64,000 bases of DNA from Pinus tabuliformis (lineage: Eukaryota; Streptophyta; Pinopsida; Pinales; Pinaceae), in assembly GCA_031772625.1 (NCBI GenBank), contig CM062810.1:458929731-458993730 (forward strand), given 5' to 3'. Shown here piece by piece: positions 21,841 to 35,061 of the stretch. The stretch's first letter is position 1; the number at the start of each line of letters is the position of its first letter. The notes under the pieces were generated by a model. That model saw nothing but the letters and a program-made list of their open reading frames with translations, was not told the DNA's origin and made no database searches. The position numbers and the translations under genes were made by a program.

Positions 21841-22960
21841 TAAGATGTGATCTTAGTAAGGGAGAGGTGTTCCTTCGTCACATACCCAGGAGATAGGTAA
21901 ATAGGATATGGACTTAGTCGAAGAATATCTACAAGTTGGAGGTAGAATATTGTGTTGCCTTGAGCATGAAAGAAGAAAAAGTGTAGAGCTGAAACATCAA
22001 TGAGTTATGGAATAGGTGGTTGGGTCACTTGCATCATGGTGCTTTGAAAATCATGCAACAAATATCTATTGAGTTTCCCAAAGGTACTGACTAGAGCAAG
22101 TTTGCACATGAAAAGGTTGTACTTTGGGAAGATTCACCAAATCTTCCTTTCACGACAGAGACATTCGAGCACAGGCAATTCTAGAGTGAGTCCATTGAGA
22201 TGTGTGTGGACCATTCTCGATAGCATCCACGACCAAACATAGGTATTATGTTATATTTGTTAACGATTTTTCTCGTAAATATTGGATCTTTTTCATGCAG
22301 AAGAAAGGTCAAACTTTTGCAAAGTTTTGTGAATTTAAAGCATTGGTCGAGAAAGAGTCTGGAAAGAAGGTTAAAGCTTTGAGGAGTGATAATAGTGGTG
22401 AGTATGTCTCAAATTAGTTTAAGAACTTTTGTGAGGCAGAAAGGATTAAACAGAAGTTGACGACACCCCATAACCCATAGCAGAATGGGGTGGCCAAAAG
22501 GAAGAACAAAAGCATTGTAGGGGCAACACAGGTGATGTTTCATGATCAGGGCCTACCACTACACTTGTGGGTTGAGGCATGCAACACAACTGTTTATTTG
22601 CATAACAGAAGTCTGCATCAGATTCTTGGGATGGGTACAATAGAGGAGGCTTTCTCTGGGAAGAGACCAAATGTTGGTCCCTTTAGGATTTTTGAGTCAT
22701 TAGTATATGTCCATGTGACCAAAGATGCATGGAAGAAGCTTGAATCGACAACAGAGTTGGGGATATTTGTGGGGTACACTGATACACCTCACAACTATCG
22801 GGTGTACTTGCCGACCAACAGGATGACAATGGTTCGTAGGGATGTCAGATTCGATGAGGAGAAGGCCATGCGATGTTCCCTTGAGAGGAAGCTTAAACTA
22901 CATGTGGTTGAGGATATTTTAGCTCCTAAGGTTGAGGATCCCCAGATTGATGTGGAGTAG
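21841..22960 (+). pseudogene. C2 integrase remnant
   Basis: A pre-integrase segment (LWNRWLGHLHHGALKIM, near 22010) leads into the catalytic core: DVCGPFSIAS at 22199, VFVNDFSRKYW-like sequence at 22255, then RSDNSGEYVSN near 22385 with the second aspartate, and QNGVAKRKNK near 22483 at the place of the glutamate motif, where E of the usual NGVAER is K. The rest (22490-22960) is an open C-terminal domain including ELGIFVGYTDTPHNYRVYLP. Several stops occur before 22202, and one each at 22415 and near 22480. Confidence 0.88.
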
Positions 22961-24640
22961 CCACATGCAAAGGATCCGGGAGTGGAGACATCCACTCAGG
23001 TAGAGTCTTCCAGAGACGTGACAAAGCACACCAGAGAGGATGACATGTTATTGCATGGTGTGAGAGAGAATGTGGGAGCACCCACATCACAGTGCAGGCA
23101 GGGGAGGTCACCCGAGAGGTACACTAGATACATGTCTCTTATGAGCAAATGTGTTGAGATAGGGCCATCTTCTTTTGAGGAGGCAGTGCAGCGACCAGTT
23201 TGGGCTGAGGCCATGGTGGAGGAGTATGACTCCATTGTTCATAACAATGTTTGGAATTTGGTCCCAAGACTGACAGACAAGTCAGTGGTGAGATCCCAAT
23301 GACTTTACAAGGTAAATAAAGTAGCGAATGGTAGTGTGGAGAAACATAAGGCCAAGTTTGTGGCATGAGGCGTTTTTCAGGTAGAGGGGATTGATTATTA
23401 TGAGAACTTTTCTCCTATTCCAAGGTACTCATAGATCAGATCCATATTGGTACTATCAGTGTAGATAGGTTGGAAGATACATCAGGTGGATGTAAAGACA
23501 ACATTCCTTAATGGAAAGATTGAGGAAGAGGTGTACATTGAGCAGCCTAAAGGTTTTGAGACCTTTGACCGTGAGTCACATGTGTGCTGACTCAAGCGAA
23601 CGTTGTATGGGCTGAAGAAAGCACCCCATGCTTGGTAAACCAGGATTGATAGCTACTTCACCGGATTGGGCTTCACAAAAAGTGAAGTGGATGTGAACCT
23701 ATACCACATTGTGGTGGAAGGTAAATTGTTGATCATTGTTTTATATGTAGACGATTTGATTCTGACATGTGATGATAAGTTGATCAAGTCTTGCAAGGAG
23801 GATCTTGCAAGAGAGCTCAAAATGAAGGACTTGGGGTTCATGCACTACTTTCTGGGCATGGAAGTATGGCAAAGTGATGGGTAACTTTTTTTCTCTCAAG
23901 GAAAGTATGCCAATGACATATTGAAAAGGTTACACATTGAGAGAAGTAAACCCATGGAGACTCCTCTGGCAGGTAACTGGAAGAAGGAGGATGCTACTTC
24001 AGGTGAAGTAGTGGAAGCTACTATTTACAGGCAGCTTGTGGGTTCACTCATGTATTTAATGAACAGATGATCGAACATGTGCTATGCAGTTAATCGGCTT
24101 AGTCAAGTGATGGTCAGGCCTACCACGTTGTATTGGAAAATGACCAAACATGTGTTGAGATACCTTAGAGGCACTACTCAGTATGGATTGTGGTACATAT
24201 AGATAGAGGGAGTGAAGCTTCAAGGCTTCACTGATGCAGATTAGGCAGGGAGTCCATCCAGCAGGAAGAGCACATCGGTAGGGATCTTCAGTATTGGGTC
24301 AACAACTATTTCTTGGTACAACAAGAAACAAAGATCAGTTGCACTCACTTCGACAAAGGCAGAGTACATCACTGCAAGTCAAGAAAAAAGGGAGTCCATC
24401 TGGATGAGGAATATTTTGGTTGGTTTTTTGGTCAGCAGATGGATCCAAATGTGATTTAATTTGATCTCTCTCAAAATCCAGTTTTTCATGATTGGTGCAA
24501 GCATATTAATATCTGATATCATCATCTTCGAGATTGTATATTGAGGCGGATTATGTTGTTGGAGTACATTACCGTGCAGAGAAGCAGGATGTTGACATTT
24601 TGACAAAGGAATTGTCAAGATGTAAATTCAAGTTTCATAG
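22961..24640 (+). pseudogene. C2 reverse transcriptase and RNase H remnant
   Basis: RT starts around 23160 (SSFEEAVQRPVWAEAMVEEY), continues through KHKAKFVA and [20 protein letters not shown], and carries the catalytic YVDDLIL at about 23744 inside the open stretch 23666-23884. RNase H follows, with YRQLVGSLMYLMNR, LQGFTDAD near 24225 and TSTKAEYITASQEKRESIW near 24350. After about 24400 the frame is lost, though pieces of the tail remain up to the polypurine tract. At least ten stops are present. Confidence 0.9.
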
Positions 24641-24677
24641 AGACATGATCGGGGTAGTTGATATTCCCTTTCTTGTT

Positions 24678-25441
24678 GAGAGGGAGTGTTGAGAAATGGC
24701 AACAAGAAATTCTAGTTTAATTTGTCCTTGAGTTAAATTGTGAATTAAAACCAAATTCCATTCTCATAACAACTTGTAAATAGTTAGTTACGTTTAACTG
24801 ACTTAATTAACTTAGGAATTTTGAGTTGGAAGTCTTTCTGTAGTCATGTATGTATGATCCTTAAATTTCAGGGGTCCAGGATGAGTTTATTTGAGTTGTA
24901 ATTAGATAACTCGATTTCACTGAGTTATGGTCAGTTAAACTAGTTCTAATTACTGGAGGAACTAATAGAGGTCTAGTAGTGAGTTGGTGCATCCTCAGTG
25001 CTACTCCAATTAACTGGAGATTCACTTAAGAGAAATTCATACATGTTAGTTTAGAGAAAGACCCAGTTGAGACTACAGTGTAGGGACAATGTACTATCAG
25101 TTGTGTGATTTTTCAAGTTGTAGAGATCATGCATGCAATCAGTCATGGACCTAAGTATGGATTATGCAGTTTTGGAAGAAGGATTTCCCAATTAAATGTG
25201 TTGATCCTCTTAGGAATTGCGCAAGGAAATAGGGGCTTGGCAAGAAAGAAAATTGGTTAAATGTTGGCTAGAGTGGGCTTGGGGGGCAGAGAGTTGAATA
25301 TACTTGTGCAGGGATTGTTCTAGTGAGAACAAACATTGTATTTTCTTCTTGGATTTCTGAGTAATGCAATATGGATAGTCGGGATTTTGAGTAGTTGCTT
25401 TCCCCAGAGAAATATTGTGTCTTGTGTTTTAGAAAATTACG
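24678..25441 (+). repeat. C2 polypurine tract and 3' LTR
   Basis: The purine tract GAGAGGGAG (24678-24686) abuts TGTTGAGAAATGG at 24687. The LTR is 755 bp and ends AGAAAATTAC at about 25440. Relative to the 5' LTR it has lost about 115 bp shortly before its end, between ATATTGTGT and TTTTAGAAAATTAC, besides scattered substitutions. Confidence 0.88.
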
Positions 25442-27885
25442 TGAGCTGTTGAATCTTCAAAAAAATCTACACATTGTGGCTCTATGGTTCATATATTTGA
25501 GGCAACATACCTTGGCATCACATTACGTATCAGTGGCTTTCTCTCCTTTCTGTGGGCTCAAAATACCTAAATGGTCATGTTACATTGCTTGGATTCTTTT
25601 GTAGTAGTTGCACTCTCTTACTGTTGTAATATTGCATTTCTCTCTTTCTTTAGCTATCTTTGTAACTTGGGCAATGACTTGCATTTCTCTCTTTTACTGT
25701 ACTACATTATCTATGTGGCTCACTCTAAGATTCTCCTTACTATGATCTATTACTCACATACCTTGGCATATTATAGTGCCTCGTCTTGTTCATGCTTTCT
25801 TATTCTCTATGGTATATTGCAGTGGCATGATATCCTTTATTGTTCACTCTATAGTAGCACGATATACTTAGTGACTCATTTTTGTTGTTCTAGACACACA
25901 TTGTATGACTATATGACTATAAGCAGTGATCTATGAGGTTGTATATGAGTATAAAACAATGATTTATATTAGTGGGATAATGACCATGGCACATTATTCT
26001 TGATAAATGATATTGTGACAGTAACCATACCTATGTTGCATGATAACTGTGATTACATAATAGTGTCCTTTGTTATAGGGATATTGGAAGTGGTAATATC
26101 CATGAAAATATGTTTGATGTAACCTTGTTGAAAGTAATCATGTATATGATACATGTGATAGTGACTATCATGAAGACATTGGGATCTATGATGACATTGT
26201 CCATGCTCTTTGCTCATATGATACATGAAAAGTATTCTTGATAGTGATTATATTCCTTGATAATACAATTCTTGATATTGATGACCTTGTAGTGGCATGG
26301 ATAATGTAGCCTAAGATAGTAATATGAAAGAAGCCATCTTGGACTTGTTTAATTATCATAGATTAGATCAGTCAGTTTACAAACATAGTTGTGAACTAAC
26401 TTGGGTTGGCCCTAGGAGGCCTTATGTGGCTATTGTATATTCTTCTCATTATACTTTGTATACTCGATGAACAATTGATGTATATGTAATATAAGAAGAA
26501 TCTAGTTCGGTTTTCCCCCTTGTGGGGTTTTGCACTATTCTCTGACCTAAATCTAGTGGTGTCTCTTTTGTGTATGCTTTTCTTATGTTGCTCATTACTT
26601 TTACACTGCATTGTTGATGTTATTTTTCTCTCTACATAATTGTTTATGATGATATAATGTTATGGGGTGAATGTAATGTAAAAATGTTGAAAAATTTTAA
26701 ATGTAATTATCTACAACAAAGAAACAATGTTGCCCTAAGAAAAATTAACACTTTTGTGCTTGTATATTTGTATGTGATTTAGAACATTCTTTATAGTCTC
26801 TAATATATAATATTCTTCTACATTTTTGAAATGAATACTTTTGCAATGATTAGATAATGTAAGGAGTTCCAAGCAAATTTCAATCTTTTATATCACTATC
26901 ATTATGTTTTATATCATAAAATCTCTTTCATGTCTTGAATATCATGGGATATACTCTATAGGTATATGATTCACTTGAGTTACTAGATTCATTGACCAAA
27001 TTCCCAACATGATTTCTATTTTATCATGACATGCCAATGAATTACATTCTTTTATTGCTAAGGACTATCATGCTAGTCTCACCAGTGCTCAAGGAATATA
27101 CCATAATTTAAAATCTTCTACATCTTCTACCAAATCAAAATTATCTATTTGTAATGTGCAATAAAGGTGCCTAATATAAAATCCATAGTCTGAAGATTTA
27201 GTTGGAGTTGTTGTGCCTAGTCTACATTATTCCTCCAACAATTTTATTATCTAATAACCATTGAAATTTGGCATCCCAGTTTGCATGTTAGAGTTTATTT
27301 TGAGGTGACTCTGAACAAACACCTTTTTGAATGCTTTGAGGGTTATCCCCTCTAACCCAACATTTAGCTTGAGGCCTAATGTAGGGTGGATTTTCTAAAG
27401 CCTTCATAGTTTGCCTTGGCCTTGTTCCTTAGCCAAGAACAACATAGGGAATAACAACTTCAACATATGAACTCTAATTAAGGTGATTTTTGAACCACTG
27501 GAAAGCTTTTAGTGCATATAATAACTTTAAGGGTCCAGATCTAGACCATAATGTTTTGACCCCAAACAATGTAATTTGATGCTTCAAATTAGCTTTGGAA
27601 GGTTCTATACTCCAAATCTCAACACTTGGATCTGCTGGCCAATTCCTCCAAATTTTCCACCCAAAACGTACCAAGATAGATGAAAAATTATATGATGATC
27701 CATTTTGAATCACCCATACACTTCATAATAGGATTAGTGAAGTTTGTGAGGTCCTTTCCTCTCTTTTTCCTTGTTGGAAATGGGGGAGAAGAATTAGTAC
27801 TCACATGAATCAAATAATTCTTCTTGCCAAAGATTCCATTTGGGCTTGAAAATTCCTTAATCACTGAAGAATGAAATAGAAATTC
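25442..27885. other. AT-rich spacer without recognisable gene
   Basis: Only short frames occur. The longest, 121 codons at 25571-25936, is rich in L, Y, S and C, with no motif and no family resemblance, and I do not call it a gene. 25930-26330 is built from loosely repeated GATAGTGATTAT/CTTGATAAT-like words. Confidence 0.6.
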
Positions 27886-28107
27886 ACACCTTGAGGGATA
27901 ACTTAATTGGTCAAGTTCCCATCTTTAAAGCACATTTGTTAAGAGGTCACGGGTTCAATTCTCTTACTACTCTTGAGGTCAAGAACCGTGGATGAGATGA
28001 CATGAAGTGATCCCTTCGGGTGGATCTGCCTCTTACAAATATTTTGTTAATGTAGCAATCACTAATATCAGGGGTCTATGAACCACATAGAAAAAAAAAT
28101 TAAAAAA
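27886..28107 (+). repeat. tRNA-derived SINE with target duplication
   Basis: The body begins with a tRNA-like RNA polymerase III promoter: box A-like TAACTTAATTGG (27899-27910) and box B-like GGTTCAATTCT (27952-27962), 41 bases apart. An unrelated body follows, and it ends in an A-rich tail (28090-28109). It is flanked by AATAGAAATTC (27875-27885) and AATAGCAATTC (28108-28118), an 11-bp target duplication with one change. Together these are the marks of a SINE mobilised by a LINE. The family name is not known to me. Confidence 0.82.
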
Positions 28108-28118
28108 AATAGCAATTC

Positions 28119-29383
28119 GGGATCCAAAATTGAATATTTTAGTTCTCAACATCACCACTGACCCTCTATATCTTTACAATTGACAAACCACTGAAATTTG
28201 CTTTGACTATTCTACATATATGGGATTCTTGGAGTTTAAGAAATGGTGGAGTTCCATTTCTAGATGAAGAAATTCAAATCCATATATTTTTTAATTGCAT
28301 AGGGGTTTGTGTCTCCATTGTTGTTTTAATGAAATTGTTGACAATTCTCAACATAGAGCCTATGGTTTCTACAAAACATATTTGCCCAAGAGTATAAGAG
28401 GAAGTATCAATAGTGTACTCTTGGTCCCCCTCCACCCAAATTCTTGTTAGTTCCCTACTTCACCTAATCCACATTCAAAATTAAACTCCAATGGTCTATT
28501 TGACACTCCTAATAATGTAAATAAGAATTTCTTTCAGAATAATCACATCATTAGGATTCCGAAAGACATTCTCATTTACAATATGGACCAAAAAAGTCTA
28601 ATATCTAATGCTCCTAATAATATTCCATGAGTATGTGGCTTTGAATTCACTTCTTCATTAGGTATTCTTGAGAAACCTAGTTAAACATATTGTCCTCCTC
28701 CTTCTTCATTGACTCAAAGGAAAAACACTTATTGTCCAAGCCTTTTTAAATCATTCATTTTGGAATGGTGTTCAAGTGAGCTTGGATGAATCCCCTAAAT
28801 GTTTGAATATTAAAAGTAAAAACACATACCATACTACGACATTAATGGAGGTCATATAGAAGCCATGGGCTTGATCAAATCCCATGAAAGATAACACAAG
28901 GTGTATTACTTTAATGCAATCACTTAAACTTAAAAAATTTCTTTTCATATTTTAATATGAACTCAAATATATTTTCTCTAGACCTTTTTTATCATTTCCC
29001 CTAAATTACTCCATCCTCCACCTAGACTTGAAGAACTATGAAAAGTTGTATGTAACGAAATTTTAGGGATAATCTCTTAGGAAATTTTATGTTTGCAAAT
29101 ATGGTAGCAATGTACAACAATATCAAGGAAATGAGTTAAAGTCTAGACCTATTATCAATTATTAGAGTAGAGACATACAACAATATTATGGAAATGATTT
29201 GAAGGCTACTTTTGTTATTAAAAGACAAAATTCAAATTACTCTTCTGTAGGAGTAGAGATCTACAAAAATATAATTAAAGGATTGAATACTAAGTGTATC
29301 ATTGAAATACCAAATACAAATTAGTTTTTTATATATGGAAATGAAACACTAACCAGTAAAGGTAGTTTTTGAGGCTCAATGAC
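28119..29383. other. AT-rich spacer
   Basis: No gene is recognised. 29085-29280 contains three loosely similar stretches around (A/T)CAACAATAT-(A/C)-GGAAATGA, spaced about 80-110 bases apart, a worn tandem repeat. Confidence 0.55.
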
Positions 29384-29385
29384 AA

Positions 29386-29491
29386 GTTTATAAGTAATGA
29401 TGATTACAAGGGAGAGAGGAAGCAATTTTCATTGGAAAGTTTATAATTAATGATGATTACAAGGGAGAGAGGAAGCAATTTTGATTGGAAG
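29386..29491. repeat. 53-bp tandem duplication
   Basis: Two nearly identical copies of a 53-bp unit containing TGATGATTACAAGGGAGAGA; the second starts 53 bases after the first, with two or three differences. Recent local duplication. Confidence 0.8.
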
Positions 29492-30599
29492 AGATTAGGA
29501 AGTCGCATTTTACATAAAAGATGTCTTACTTCTTATCGATTTTCAAGGAATCTCGATTTATACCCAATATAATAGGAGATAAGAAATTTTGCAAACAATG
29601 ATGTATAAACCAACCCTTGTAATAGCATAAATACAAGTCCTATAAGGATGTGTAGCTTTCATAAAGCTTTTATAAGTATTACTTTCTTTTGTATTGATAT
29701 GAATAGGTTTCTAACATTTTGAGGAAAGAATCACTTGATATATAAATTAATACAAATGAGTATACCATAAAGTGGCCCGTCCTCATAATATAATAATCAC
29801 AAAGTACATAAGCTCTAGGTTGAATACCAATTGAAAAAGTAAACAACATCGCATAGCTAGCGTTCCTGCCATTTAGTTAAATTATTGAACTTTGAAAAGT
29901 ATGAACCAACTACCACATTTGAACGAGGGCTACATTATAGATACTCTCGCTTAGTTTAAATATAGTTAAATTAGGGTAAAAAACAAAACTTTCATAGAGG
30001 GTGATTGAGAGAGATGTAATCATAATAATAGACAAAGTACAAGCTTTAGTTTTAAATTTTATGTATGTAAAGCATTAAGTTTCACTGTATTAATCATGAG
30101 TTAATCATATTTTTCAAGTTCGTTGTTTCATAGTTAATATTATTTTGACCAAATATACAAATTCATAGACTGTACAAGTACATATAATCATCATATTACA
30201 TGTTAGTATCGAAGATTTAAGCCAGTGACATTAGAATAAAAAATATGATATTTTATATAATTAAATAATAATATTAAAAATATTTGTTTACATACATATC
30301 GTATATTGAATTAAATTAACAGTAATAATAAAAAATCAAAAAAAAATTATAAAAAAAATCCAACATGATTTAAAAATGGAGTTAATCTAAATTTTTCTTA
30401 TATTAAATAAAGTTTTTATTTAATTAATGAAGAATGATATTTAATAAGAGTTGTAATTGAGACATAATAATTATTTTATTATTAAGATAAATATTATTTA
30501 ATTATTTTTTTTTTCCGATAAAATTTAGTGTGGGTTCATGCTTTGCCATATGATTGAAATTCCTTAATAATTACATCTCCACATATTCCACCAAAAGAT
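29492..30599. other. AT-rich spacer
   Basis: Very AT-rich, particularly 30230-30530, with stops in all frames. No gene or repeat with clear limits is seen. Confidence 0.55.
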
Positions 30600-31035
30600 T
30601 CAAGCGATCATCACACAAATCAAAAGTAGATTCTTCATCTGCTGACACTTTAATACATTACTTGAACTCTATCGAGAGCAATGATAATAGTATGTGGAAT
30701 ACACAAATAGGTTCAAGCAAATCATTGCAAAATCAAAAGAAGTATATTTTCACCTGCTTACACTTTAATATATTCATTGATAATAGTATGTGGAATACGC
30801 AAATAGGTTCAAGCAAATTATTGCAAAATCAAAAGAAGTATATTTTCCCTGCTTACACTTTAATATATTCATTGAACTCTATAGAGCAGAGTTTTGTCTG
30901 GAACACGCAAATCATTGTAGAAATCAAAAGTAGTAGATTTTTCATCTTCTTGCACTTTAATATATTCATTGAACTCTATAGAGAGCGGAGTTTTGTCTTC
31001 AATTATGATAATGCCATGTGAAACAAGCAAATCAT
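30600..31035. repeat. Degenerate tandem repeat, about 90-110 bp unit
   Basis: Four imperfect units share CAAATCA(A/T)-x-x-AAATCAAAAG, then (T/C)(T/G)GCTTACACTTTAATA and ATATTCATTGAACTCTAT. The 155-codon frame at 30554-31021 runs through the units and merely reflects them: its product repeats SMWNTQIGSSK and QNQKKYIF. I do not regard that frame as a gene. Confidence 0.75.
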
Positions 31036-34000
31036 CATAAATTTTTATGTATGATGTCCCTTAAGGTAGACAATGGTTTCACAAAATAATTTTGTAAAAC
31101 ACAAACGTTACCCAAAGACCATGATGAACAATAAGCCTTATGGAAAATGAGTATTAAATAATATTAATTATTCCTCAAAAAAAATTAATATGAAAACCAC
31201 ACTTTAATTCATGTGATCTAAAATGGTAAATAAAATAACTTATCATGTATAAAACATTAACACATTTGAGATAGCTTTATTAGCAATAACATTTTCACGT
31301 AATAGTTCTTAACTAATAAACCTCCTTATAAATTTCAGTAAATATATAAATACAAATAATTGTAATACGGAAGAACACAAATCAACCAGAAATACAAAAA
31401 TTTTAAACCCACCCATTCCCAAATTCTTCTACTCCCTACTATTATAACACAACAATACTTCTCGGTGCTTGGAAATGTAGAAATCACTAGGCATTTATAC
31501 AGGAAACCTGCTTAATAATATACAATCATTTAAAAAATTTAAAATTTTAAGGTTAAACCTTTCAAATTTTAATTTGTAATAATTTATTTTTAATAATATA
31601 TTATGAGTTAAAATTTTTTAAATTAAAATGTTAAACTTTTTAAACTACATAACCACAATTATTTTTTAATAAGATTATTTACAAATAAATAAATCACATT
31701 TTGAATAAAAAAAATTGGTTCAAGATTTGTATTATATATCTCAAATAGGGAGAAGATGGGTAAGGAGCATAGAGACATGTAGCCCTTTAAAATGACACAA
31801 TTTAGCATGATAGCTTTCCTATCTCACATATTACCTATGACAAATCCAGTAAGTTTGAAGTGCTTCCAGATGCCAGCTCACAGTTACTGATCCTAATGGT
31901 AGAAAATCTAAACATATAAATTTCCACCAAAATCTTTTACAGATTTTCTGCAAGAGATTATGTGATCCTCTTTTCAAGGCGTCAATCGAATACCTTGCAC
32001 GTCAATTGGAATATTTACAAAAAAACAACACAATTATAAATACTAATATTAACTATTTACTATTGTAATATTTATTGTATTTAAAATTTAGTTTGTTTTA
32101 ATTTATTTATGTTATTAAATTCATTGTAAGGTATTTGCTATGAATCGTTCAAATAAGTGTTTTTATAAAATATAGTTAAAAAATTGGAAAATTTTAAGTT
32201 TTTGAATTTATATTCAAGTATTTTATAAGTTTGAAGTATATTCTAAAATTATTTTTGTTTCGCTAAGAGCTAATTTTTTTGTTTGGTTAAGAATTAGTTT
32301 TTTTGGGATTTAAGGAAATAGTCTAACAACTCAAGACCCAAAGGTATGTGACAGGGGTGAAAGCTTGCCCCTTTATGAACCATTAGACATCTTATGAACC
32401 ACTAGTGGAACCACCAATCAGTAATTATAAATAGCGTGATTTTCCTTGTGATTGGCTCAGGCTGCATTAGTGGATATGAGCCATTAATAACTATTCTCAA
32501 TGCTAATTTAACAACTAAATTATAATAAATTTTTAAAAATTTCTAAAATATTATATCTATTTTTATATATTTTAAAAAACATTTAAAAATAAAACATTAT
32601 AATCTAACACAAAATCCAAAAAACATATGAGAGTGAAAATGCCCCAAAAATAACCTCGTTAAACAACGTCGTTCAAATAATCTCCAATTCTTTTTTTGTT
32701 TTAAGCCAAAATGGCCACAATTGAAACGCAAATCTGATCGCCATGATATAGAAATTTAAAGCCGTTAAGAGTGATTAAAGTTAAATCCTTTCGTTCCCAC
32801 AAACCCCGCGCATGCCATCTTCTATCATTTGCAGGGAAACTTGTTCAAATATTGTACGCTCTTAATTAAAAAATTCATTAAGTCAGGACCCACTCAAATC
32901 GAATAGAGTTCAACGTTAAATATATTGACGGCGAAAGTGCAAGTACAATGATGGCCCAATAAGACTATAACCAATAGAATGAAAGAAACACATAACAAAG
33001 TATTTTAAAAAATTAGATATTTTTAGTTTTACAATGCGAACTTTAGGGAATTTGTTTTAATTTTTGGTCAATAAATAAATAATTTGATAATCAACGATTT
33101 ATCAAAGACGTTATATTGCCAACGACAAAATAATAAAAAATCTTGAAAATCTATAATAAAAAAATATAGGGGAGAGATTTCTAATGTTGTATAGGGAACA
33201 ATAATTGATATGGTACTGGTCCCACCAAACTACCATAAATTGAGACTTTTGAAACCAATATTTAAACAAAAATAAATAACATGAAGTATAAATAGGTATT
33301 AATTTATGTCCAAAATTTCCCCATACATTGACTGGGCCCACAACTGTTCATAAATAGTATTTTACTAGTTAAGACTGCAAACCATATTGACCCAACTAGA
33401 AAACAACGAAAACCATAAAGGCTTCCAAAATGGTCTATTCCAGAAGTAGAAAGCAGCAGTCACTTCAACCCCCACTCATCAGAACTGCAGCTTTACATCC
33501 CAAATAAATATGCCTACCTGCAGATAACAAAAGAGAATGTATGTCAGCCATAACTGCTATGTTGTTCAACAATTAAACACCCTGTGTTCAATAAATGACA
33601 CAACCCAAGAACATTTAAACCCACTTTGTGCAATAAATGACACTCAGACCCAATAACTGCAATAAATGACACCCAACTCACTCCATTTCTCATTAAAACA
33701 GATCAAAGCACATGGATCAACAAATAACCAATTCCCAACCATTAGATCACATCAAATTAAACCCAGAGCACACATTCAAAATGAAGCCATTGCAATCCAT
33801 GTGCATCCATGTCCACCAATTAAATTCAAGTGCCCAAAACTATAAAATAAGTCCACCCACTGTTGAAGTTGCATCTTATGCTTTCAAACCATTCAACAAA
33901 CTTGAAGACAACATCACAAAACAGTTGCCAATATATCCAGGTTAGTTATATGAATTACAACTCATTCTTCTTACAGTTCTGTTTTCATTTATCAGATTTC

Positions 34001-35061
34001 TTACATGATCTGTGTGGCCATGACTACTAGAAGGATACCTGGATAGTTTCACAAACAACCATTGAAAGTCATTGTTCTTACAGTTCTGTTTTCATTGTTT
34101 TCATTTATTAGAGTTCTTACATGATCTGTCTCGCCATACTAAATATTCAGAGTAACTAAATATTTCGAGGGAGGTTTTTCTTGGTTTTCTTGAAGATAAT
34201 AGGGACGCGGTTCAAAAGAGTTCCATGCTACTGTAGCAAAAATAAATTCAAAATTTTATTTAATAACCATGCGGCAACAATGATGAGAACAAGAGCAAAC
34301 AATCTTGATTATAATTTATCATAAACTAGAGACACATCAACAGGGCTCTTTAGTGCCTTCATTACATAGGTAAGCCTATGTTTTTCGTAGTCATTGCTTG
34401 ATGCTGGAATACAATACATTTTAGCGTCAAAAGAGACTTCACTAATTTGAATGAGTATGGTATCAAAAATCATTGTGGTATTGGCATGGACCATTATCTT
34501 TGTTGTGTTTTATAGTGAGATATGGGCTCAAAGGAATCATGCTTTGAGATGGTCAAAGGAGGAAAACAAAACATTGATAAACGACTTGACAGTTATCCTG
34601 GTTTTCATCACTTCTGAGATTTTGGCATTGCTTCTTTTTGTTCTTCCTTGAGATTGTTGCTTGCAAAGTTCCTCTTCAACTACTATTTCCAAATCAAACC
34701 TATGGTCTCTCCAATGAACACAAAATTGAAGATTAAAAACATTCCATGCAAGTGGCATGTTTTACTTAATCAAAGTAACAAAATTTCTGAGATGTGATCA
34801 TCGGTCCTAGTTATTCATGTATTTCATGGACACCTTGAAATGGTATTCCATTCTCACATCCTTCATTTTTTGTGGGAATATTCTCCCATCTTGGTGAGAT
34901 AAGGAATATTAGACATTTGAGGTTGTGAGTGCTATCCAAAACCTAGAGAAAATATTAAAATGTAAATCCATCAATGTGAAAACTAATTTTTGCAGGTGGC
35001 CCTAGGAGGTGAATTTTGATTGCTTATTTCAGGAAAACGAAGCAAAATTTTGAAAATCCAT
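31036..35061. other. AT-rich spacer without recognisable gene
   Basis: Stops are dense in all frames. The 77-codon frame at 33712-33945 has no motif. Three copies of the 13-mer CAATAAATGACAC lie at 33589-33601, 33631-33643 and 33660-33672. Two stretches near 33971-34015 and 34077-34135 repeat CTTACAGTTCTGTTTTCATT and CTTACATGATCTGT. A 19-bp word, CTAAATATTCAGAGTAACT, occurs at 34139 and again near 35372. Confidence 0.55.

Larger units (their letters stand above)
19774..25441 (+). mobile_element. C2: full-length decayed Ty1/copia element
   Basis: Similar LTRs at 19774-20624 and 24687-25441 flank a primer-binding site, a complete gag-protease-integrase-RT-RNase H order and a polypurine tract, all on the plus strand. 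Integrase before RT marks it as copia. The coding region has about twenty stops and at least one frameshift. The flanks (CACTG left, TGAGC right) do not match, so no target duplication is seen. Confidence 0.93.

Noticed and set aside
19769..25446. Target duplication for C2
   Set aside because: CACTG and TGAGC do not match; the 3' LTR end has changed or been lost.
25571..25936. 121-codon plus-strand open frame
   Set aside because: No motif, low-complexity hydrophobic/serine composition, and no neighbours or signals; likely chance in AT-rich DNA.
27893..27965. tRNA gene at the SINE promoter
   Set aside because: Boxes A and B are degenerate, no cloverleaf or anticodon arm is apparent, and the A-rich tail with target duplication points to a SINE.
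30554..31021. 155-codon open frame as a gene
   Set aside because: It runs through a tandem repeat and its product mirrors the repeat unit.
33712..33945. First exon of the pogo gene ending at a CAG|GT donor
   Set aside because: No homology, 3.4 kb from the ATG at 37395, with a solo LTR between; splice signal alone is not evidence.
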